Origin: Halichondria panicea
Taxonomy: Eukaryota > Porifera > Demospongiae > Suberitida > Halichondriidae
Assembly: GCF_963675165.1 (NCBI RefSeq)
Contig: NC_087393.1
Coordinates: 542,002-606,001 of the forward strand
Direction of reading: 5' to 3'
Length of the DNA stretch: 64,000 nt
The position numbers and the translations under genes are program-made. The notes under the pieces were generated by a model, which saw nothing but the letters and a program-made list of their open reading frames with translations, did not search any database and was not told where the DNA came from. Shown here one piece after another: positions 23,501 to 32,676 of the stretch (within the stretch, counting starts at the first letter, position 1; every line of letters starts with the position of its first letter).

Positions 23501-26275
23501 CGAAGAATAACAAGGAAAAGCCTAAAGAGCCTCTGTGCTTCTTGATCACTAGCAGCTGCTTTAACTTGTTCTAATACAGTCATCATAAGTTGGCTAATCA
23601 TTGCGAATGGAGGGTTTGCAGTAACTTGTATAATATTTTTTGCACCCTGCTCTGATATGAAGCCATTGGCAATCAAATGAGCAGAGAACAAAGCAGGGAG
23701 ACTTCCAGTAGCTGTATCAATGGCTTTAGTCAACCTTGCTGAGAAACCTCTAAGAATATTAGCCTCTTTTCTTGCTGCCATCTTGTTTGTTCATAAAAAT
23801 AGAAATCATGTGACCAACCTATAAGAGTGTGGTTGCTTCTATAATGGTATTCATTTATACTTGACCACCAAATTTTGACCACCAAATTAGTGCCAATGAC
23901 TATAAATATTTACATAGAGCATGGCAGTGCAATCACTGCAATGGGGTTAGACGATAATGTGTGTACGTACATGTAGTGATTTCACAATGATATCATCTCT
24001 CCTTGCAGTGGGGCTCTGAGAAGCAGCTGTTGGTGGCCAACTGTACAAGCACTGTCCAGATCCTCAGTGAGCATGTCATGAATGCACACTACAACCAGCA
24101 GGTCAGCTAGGGAACTACTAGCTAGGGAGTACTGTGTAGCAGGTACCTACCTACCCATAGTCTAAGCTGCAGGAGATTGTATTATCCCTCTACTCTACTC
24201 TCTTACTCATTAATACGTCATGTACCAAAGGCCCCTATGTATAGGTCATCCCCCGAGGGCTTGAGCTGTATTAGCTGTACAGCCCACAAACCTATACACA
24301 CGTGTAGTGCACACACAAACTAGAGCTTTTGTTTGATTTTCTCCCATGTACATGTACACTGTATAATTATACTTGTAGCAAATCAATTAGTACAGACATG
24401 TTTGCTTCACCCCCCTCCCTCCTGTGACAGGTATCAGTGGTCCAGGTCTCCCCCAGTGAGCTGATGGTGGAGTGTCACAGCACAGGGCTACTACACACTG
24501 TCAAGGCAGCCATGCATGTGAGGGGTGTGGCTGTGAACCGTGAGGACGTGATGGTGTGGAGTGGGCGGAAACTAGCAGTGTACGCTTTCTCCCAGGACAA
24601 GCCGACCATCAGAGATGCAGGTACTGTCAATGATGGAGATCAATCAACTAACCTGGATTGTGTGTGTGCATTGTATCTGACCACTGTTGGTGTCATGTAC
24701 ACAGTGTTGTGTCTGGTAGTGTTGTGTCTGGTAGTGTTATATGTTCTTGTTATCCCACGCCAGAGGAGTTGTTCCTAGTGCCTAAGGTTAATTGTGTCCT
24801 CCCGCCTCTGATCTCACGCTGTGTTGTGTTGCTGTAGGTTCCTTCTCCACTGACACCCAGTGTGCAGCACTGTATGAGCACAGTGTCTACACTATTGAGA
24901 AGGGGGCCATCAATGTCAGGGCTTTCCAGGTAGGGGGCTATATGCATTATGGTAGACAATAATCATAGTCACTGCATATGTACATTGTAGTAGTTTCAAT
25001 TTGGACCATTGTGGTATTTATATCAGAATTGTCATGATGCAGTATAGTCATTATTGAGTTGCCAATCGTTTTTGAAACTGAACCGTTGTTTGTTTCCTAG
25101 GGGACGGTGAAGCAGGTGCTCTCGTTTAGTGATGTGGAGGGTTCTCCGCTGTGTCTAGGGGTCGGAGGTCACCACATCGTGGCAGCCACTGATACTGGTT
25201 ATGTCAAAGCCTGGGACCTGGCTAGAAGGTGAGATCATGACAGTAGCCCTGATCAATCTTCATAATTAGGTTCTAAATATAAAATATAATTTATGACATA
25301 ATGTCTCAAGTTAGCAGGAAGTTATTTATCCACACATTGTGTTATTGGAAACAGCATTGTACATACGTAAGCAGCATTGTGTAAGCAGCATTATGGTACG
25401 ATTAGCAGCTAGTCAATAAATGAATGATTTTGTTTGTTTGTTGAGATCCACAAGTTGTCTGATAGTCACTCTGGCATTGATACTTGCCTGCAATGGTGTA
25501 TGTAGTGGAGCTTTATTACAATGTATACGTACCTGCATTGAACAATCCCATCAAATAGCTTTTTGGTGGCCCCAGTGTGGTATCTCTTACGCCACTCTCT
25601 CTTGATATCCAAGAATACCAGTTCCTTTACCCCTGCTGTGAGAATGGACACACCGTCCCTACTAGAGGGGAGGAGGTTTGTATAGAGGGTGGCCCCTTCT
25701 GGAGACTCCTTCTGTTTATAGGCAGCTTGTATAGCTACTACAGCAGCATGGGTCACTGTGATTGTGTGTGTTTAGCCTTATTAGAAAAACAACTCAGAAA
25801 AACCTATTGGTTTGTATTATAATTATAGTGAATGGCTTATGGTTAATTGTGTGTGATGATGGTTACGTGCTTTTGTACCGTAGGGATATTTTGTGTCTTC
25901 CTCTTTGTCTTCTTTGTTACTATTCCAAGTCAAGCCTTCTCTAGGTAGAAAGTTGTACCCCTCCCCAATGATCTTATTTTCTGGACTCACCAGGACTGCC
26001 CCAACCTGTTTTGAAAGTAGCAGCCACTATGTGTTCTATGTACCAGATTGCATGCTCTTCTGATATCAAAATCCAGCATGGTACAATACAAGTAGTTTGT
26101 GCTCACCTTCGTGTGTGGGTCCTCACTCTGGAGTGCTACCTCCAATGCCCTTTTCATGAACCTTAAATCATTGCCAGCTGCAACTGGTGGCATGTCTAGC
26201 TCCTCATCTTCATCTTCAGACTTGTCTGGACTGTCACTCTGTGGGTATTCTACAGCTTCAGCACCTCCTGGGACA

Positions 26276-26359
<84 letters not shown>

Positions 26360-29300
26360 CGTGCGTGTAGTCATGTATACACCTAGCCAAGTCTATTGTG
26401 AATCAATATTTATTGATTCACAATAGACTTGGCTAGGAAATATTGATTCACAACAGACCTGGCTAGGTGTATACAACTATTTTGTCGTGTAGTTGATGTG
26501 AATGTATTTCTCACCCAGTCTCCTTTTCTTTCTCCCTGGGTCACTCATACCTCTCTGTAGCTGAAATAGTTCACTATCCTCTGATAGCTTTCTGGGTGGT
26601 CTGAGATATACATAATAATTATGATATTCAATGGTTTTTACTGTGTTACAGTGTATATTTTAGGAAGGCTCTACATAGCTTACGGTGAGAAAATGGCAGC
26701 GTTTTCTGAGATTTTCCTCTCCACTGCCTGGATGGGTCGTCGGTTTTGACCCTCCTCCTCTTTAGTTACCCCTGTCTCAGGAATAGGCGTGCATACCGGG
26801 TCAGCAAAGAAGGGAGCTGCATCAGTGCTCTCAAGGGAGGGGGTCATCAATGCTGTGTCAGTCTCTCTGATGTATTCAGCTACCTTCTCACTTTGATCCA
26901 AACACTTTATTGTGGTCAAGTTTTTAACCAGCTCATTCAGATCCAGCACCCCTTGCTTTTGGAGGTGCTTGAGGGTATCATAGGGCTTAGCAACATCTGG
27001 AACTTGCACATCGTATAGTTGAACCAGCTTCTCGAACTTTTCTGGTGGTATTTCATCGCTGATAGTCATAAGAAGTCTGTTAAGCGCTTGGTTTTTAGTG
27101 CGTGAGGCCATAGCTACTTAGTGTTTTGTTGTGGTAGTATATATTAGGACAATAATTATGTTGTAATCAATTGTAAGGTGGGGATTTCCCTGGGACCACC
27201 CCCTTTAATGGAATTTGAACCCGTACTCGATAATAAATGCCTCCCACTTTTAATCACTTGTTACGCGTACTGCACAGAGTACAATGTATAATTATGTACA
27301 TACGTTAATTTGTGGATGAGTGATTCATGTTTGTTTTGACAGTAAATGATGCTTCCTTCCTACCCATATTACGTATGTATTCATTTGTATATAAGCTGCT
27401 GTTTTAAGTTTAAACATTCAAATAATGTTTATAATAACACACACAGCTGATTGATTAAGTGTTAGCCAATTTGACGATAGTTGGGTGGATTTTTAAATTG
27501 TCTTCTATCCAGTCTCCTATAAAGTGTGATTTATATTATAATAAAATTAGGAACATGTGAACATGTAGGAGTTACCTTATTTTAATCCTTGCTTTCTCCA
27601 CAATACGCTTCGATGCTTTTGTGGGCAGTATATGTTTGAAAATGTCATCGATAAACACGACTGTTGTTATTCCATAATCCACAAACATCTGAGCATCACG
27701 ATTGGCTGGGAACAGTGTTGTGTACAGAGTACTGCCGCTGATACCATCTTTAGTCCATGCCTCAGTAGCATCAATGATGGCTGCTATTGCTGAGTTGACC
27801 ACTGAAATACAATTATACTGGTATAGTGCATGCATGGATCATTCCAATCATTCTTACCATAAGGGTATTTTGTGTCTAGTGAACTTTTATCTCCATCCTG
27901 TGATGTCCATGGGAAATCTAGTTCGTGTCCCCTACAGATAGGCATCCTGTTATATCCTCTACCTATTACCCCATTTTGAGGGTGAACCAGTACACTTCCA
28001 ACCTGTATAATGTATAATAATTATTGCAACAAGCCATGTAAATGTTGTGCTTTGGGTACATACATGACTGTATACTATAATGATGATGTGATACCTTCGT
28101 ATTTTTGTCTTTACTTTCTTTACAAAGATCTATTGCCTCTTGCATGTATTTCTTGTCATCTTCATTGTATGGTTCTGCATCGCATGGTATCTCCTCCACT
28201 ACTTGGTCATCTTGGTCATTAGCCCCTAGAGATCACACACTGTAATAATTATAGTAGTCGATACCTAGCATCAGGAGTGCTAGCGTATATACTGACCTTT
28301 TTTTCTGTCACCTGGAGAGGCCTCCTCTGGTTGTATCTCACCAGCCACTCCCCTAGGTCCAACCAAGGCTGCACTGTCCGCCTGTTGTCGTTTGGTAGCT
28401 TTAAAGTCAATAACCTCTCTCACTTTCTGACTTTGATCTTCACATCCAATGTCTTCCAGATTTTTAGCTAGTTTCTCTAATTCTAATTTGCCATTATCTT
28501 TGAGGTACTTGAGTACTCTAAAGTGATCTGTAATGCCATCAGGCACATCATCATAGAGGCTGATTAGCTCTGTGAACTTAGCTTCTGGCAGTGTGTCACC
28601 AATATCCACCAGTAGTCCATCAATTGCCAACCTCTCAATAGGTTGTAGCCATGCTTGCTTTATTGTGAGCTTTGTGTCTGTCTACATGACACTGTAATGT
28701 CAGTTATGGTAACTGTTTAGGGGTTTTCCCTGGGACCCTCCCTTCGCTCACGTACATAGCGAGTGGATCACAATCGATTAGCTATAGCTACTGTATAATT
28801 CTCTCCCACAACCATTAAATTGTTTCTCTTATCACAATAGCTTATTGTTACTGTACTCTACAGAGAACCCAAGCTGCTGGTGAATGGTCTAACCATGTTG
28901 AGAGCCTGTGTTATTGTACCACCTCAACATTTATGTACCCCTTGTTGCTTGCCAGTTTAAGTTCAAACGTTCAAAAATTGTTATACATAATGTAAATAGT
29001 GATGGGATTGGGATAACACACACGTACGTAAACTAACGTATTCTCTACAGTTGGTAGGTGGGTAGCCTGGTGAACTTGCTTTTATCCAGTCTCCTGTTCA
29101 TAACAAGAGTATGATTGATTACAACACAATGAAATTACTTACCTTATTTTAATATCTGCTTTCTTTATAATACGCTTTGATGCTTTTGTGAATGGTTTAT
29201 CTTTATAAATATCATCGATAAAAACCACTGTTGTTATTCCATAATCCACACACACCTGAGCATCACGATTGGCTGGGAACAGTGTTGTATACAGAGTACT

Positions 29301-32300
29301 GCCGCTGATACCATCTTTAGTCCATCTCTCAGTAGCATCAATGATGGCAGCTATTGCCGAGTGGACCACTGAAGTAGGCCAATTACATTTTGTACTAGTG
29401 GTCCATTATTCAATTTCTTACCATAGAGGTATTTTTTGTCTAGTGAACTTTTAGCTTCATCAGATGTCCATGGGAAATCTAGTTCTTGTCCCCTACACAG
29501 AGGCATCCTGTTATATCCTCTACCTATTACCCCATTTTGAGTGTGAACCAGTACACTTCCAACCTGTACAATGTATTGTAAGGTTAAAATGAAGATGCGT
29601 AGCTATAATAGACGTGATATACCTTTGTTTTCTTGTCTTTACTTTCTTTACAAAGATCTATTGCCTCTTGCATGTATTTCATGTCATCTTCATTGTATGG
29701 TTCTGCATCGCATGGTATCTCCTCCACCACTTCATCAGCCGTGTATGGATCATCTTGGTCATTAGTCCCTAGAAATCACACACTGTGATACAGTACATGT
29801 AGATTTAATGATAGCTAGCATACTGACCTTTCTTTCTGACACCTGGAGAGGCCTCCTCTGGTTGTATCTCACCAGCTACTCCCCTAATTCCAACGTAGGC
29901 TGCACTATTCTTCCGTTGTCGTATTGTAGCTTTGAAGTCAGTAAACTCTCTCACTTTCTGACTTTCATCTTCACATCTAATGTCTTCCAGATTATTAGCT
30001 AGCTCCTCTAATTCTAGTTTGCCGTTATCTTTGAGGTACTTGAGTACTCTAAAGTGATCTGTAATGCCATCAGGAACTGGCACATCATAGAGGCTGATTA
30101 GCTCTGTGAACTTAGCTACTGTTAGTGTGTCACCAATATCCACCAGTAGTCCATCAATTAGCCTGTTAGATGCGGCCATGCTTGCTTTCTTTATTGTGGG
30201 CTTTGTGGTTTAATTGTCTTGACACTATACTAACAATAATGATTACATAATGACGTACTTATTATAACTATTTAGGGGTTTTCTCTGGGCCCCCCATTGT
30301 TTTACGTATGTACGTACATGTAGCTACATGTATGTCCTTTGTAGGCTAAGTGAGTGGGTCACAACCGATTACTATATATAGCAATTGTTTCTCTTATCAG
30401 ATAACACACAATGATTTATTGTTATTGTATACTCTGTAGGGAACCCAAGCTGCACTGCAGCCGACAGGTGCTGGGGGAAAGTGCTGAGTCATCAAGAATC
30501 ACCTCTGTACAGTGCAACTGTAATGGATCCAAAATCAGTATTCTCTCCAACAGTGTAAGTACACCATCATAACGTGTGTGTGTAGTGTGTACTGTCTCCC
30601 GCCCACACACACACACACAGGCTGGCTCACAGCTCCACCAGCTCACACTATGGGATGTAGACACTGACACTGTCAAAATATTCAACCCTGCCGTTCTCCT
30701 AGGCCACACCCACCCACCAGGAAACCACACCCCTCAATACACCACCCTCCCTCCCGAGCTACCAGAGCCTACTATCAAAGAGCAACACTCTCAATTGAAG
30801 GCATTGATCAATCATGATATTGTAGACAGCCACTGGGACTCTAATGAACCTCGGCTGTTGGTCCTAGTCACTAGAGGCAAGGCTAGTGAAGGGACCAAGA
30901 AGGGGAAACACATACAGGTAAGAGAGGTGTATGGTTGTATACTCAAGGTGTGAGTGTGTCCCCGTGTATAGCCAGGTGCTGTGTTGGTATCCTTGCTCGT
31001 AGCACAGGATGTGGGTGTGGTCATCAGTGATGTACTGACGATGGAGCCACACTGGAAAGGTGTGAACAATGTCATAGTGTTACTCCACTCATTTATTTGA
31101 TCAACATTTGCAGGCCTAGTTGGAGTCAGTGTACCGTTCTTCTACATCAACCAGAAGGTGAACACCTAGTACACTGTACTGGGATAATACCATGACACTG
31201 TACCTCTTATACCCTAATCACTGAATGCCATACTCTACCTTGCACTATTGTACCCTACCTTGTACTATTGTACCCCTCCTCTACACAGGGAGGTGAGATA
31301 CGGGACACTCCATCATTTGTGGGCCGTGTGACGATGAGAGGATTCTCTGGCCTGGAGGACAGTGAGGAGACTGCCCTCCACGCTATGATGGAGTTCACCT
31401 ATCACTCCACTATTGGGAATATGGACGAGGCCTTCAGGGCAATCAAACTCATCAAGAGGTGAGAGGAATGGTTGGAATTTTGTCTACAGAATCTAGGCTT
31501 GCAATCGTAGCTATATTGACTATCTGTTAGCATGTAGCTATTGTGTTTGCTTGTCTAAAATGATGTTTCAACCACATTTTTCCTTTGGTGTAGTGAGGGT
31601 GTTTGGGAGAACATGGCGCGTATGTGTGTCAAGACCCAGCGTCTAGACGTGGCAGCTGTGTGCCTGGGTAATATGGGGAGTGCTCGAGGGGCTAAGGCCG
31701 TGAGGGAAGCCATGAAGATACCAGAGCCAGAGGCACGACTGGCAGTGTTAGCCGTTCAATTAGGCATGCTGGTGAGTGAGTGTGGAGCATCTTATAGTCA
31801 GGCTTACCCTTGTCAATAAAGTTGGAGACATGGCATGTACCAATACATAAGCTTAGAGATTTGGCATTATTGCTAACACCAGTTCAAGTTAGTAAAGCCA
31901 ACTGGTTGTGTGTGCACACACACACACTGACTGTAGGAGGAAGCAGAAGATCTCTACAAGAAAAGCAAGCGCTATGACCTATTGAACAAGTTCTACCAGG
32001 CGTGTGGTAGTTGGAAGAAGGTACTGTACCACAATATTATCATTGCTAGTATTATGACCCCCCCCCCAGGCAGTGGAGGTGGCGGAGTTGAATGATCGCA
32101 TGCATCTTAAGACCACCTATTACAACTATGGCAAGCATGCAGAGGGTATGGGAGAGCTAACAGCTGCCATCAACTGGTGAGTGGGTGGTGAGCCTCCAAG
32201 TAATCAAATAATTGATGTCTTGTTTCTGGCTTGTAGCTGTTTTGCTGCCCTTACTTTTGCTTGTAGATTATTAAGTATTTCCTGTGCAGCTATGAAAAAT

Positions 32301-32626
32301 CAGGTACCCACCAATTTGAAGTACCTCGAATGCTATTGGAGGATCCACTGGAGCTGGAGAACTATGTCATGAAGAGCAAGGACAAGTAAGTCCTTCTTAG
32401 CATAATTATACATGTACAGTAATTTTGAAAGTACTAAGAGTTGGCTCTGTAACTAGAGTTCTGATAGCCCAAATTATGATTTTCTGAAAGGTTGTATGCG
32501 CAAATCCCAAGTTTGGAACGGGCCATAATGTTTCCATAATACCATGGATTATGGTACATATAGCGACATGTACACACTTAACCTATATTTTTGTATCTTA
32601 GCAGTAACTGTCCTCTCACCATCACC

Positions 32627-32676
<50 letters not shown>

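Noticed and set aside
28858-28890. Alternative IFT140 exon
   Set aside because: Homology to exon 11 stops after a few codons and the rest shows no IFT140 sequence; it is a duplication relic.
25466-30179. Active dCMP deaminase genes
   Set aside because: HAE and PCxxC motifs are both broken in every copy, so activity is not expected.
30422-30730. Minus-strand ORF across IFT140 exons 11-12
   Set aside because: Shadow of IFT140 coding sequence; it crosses an intron without splice support.
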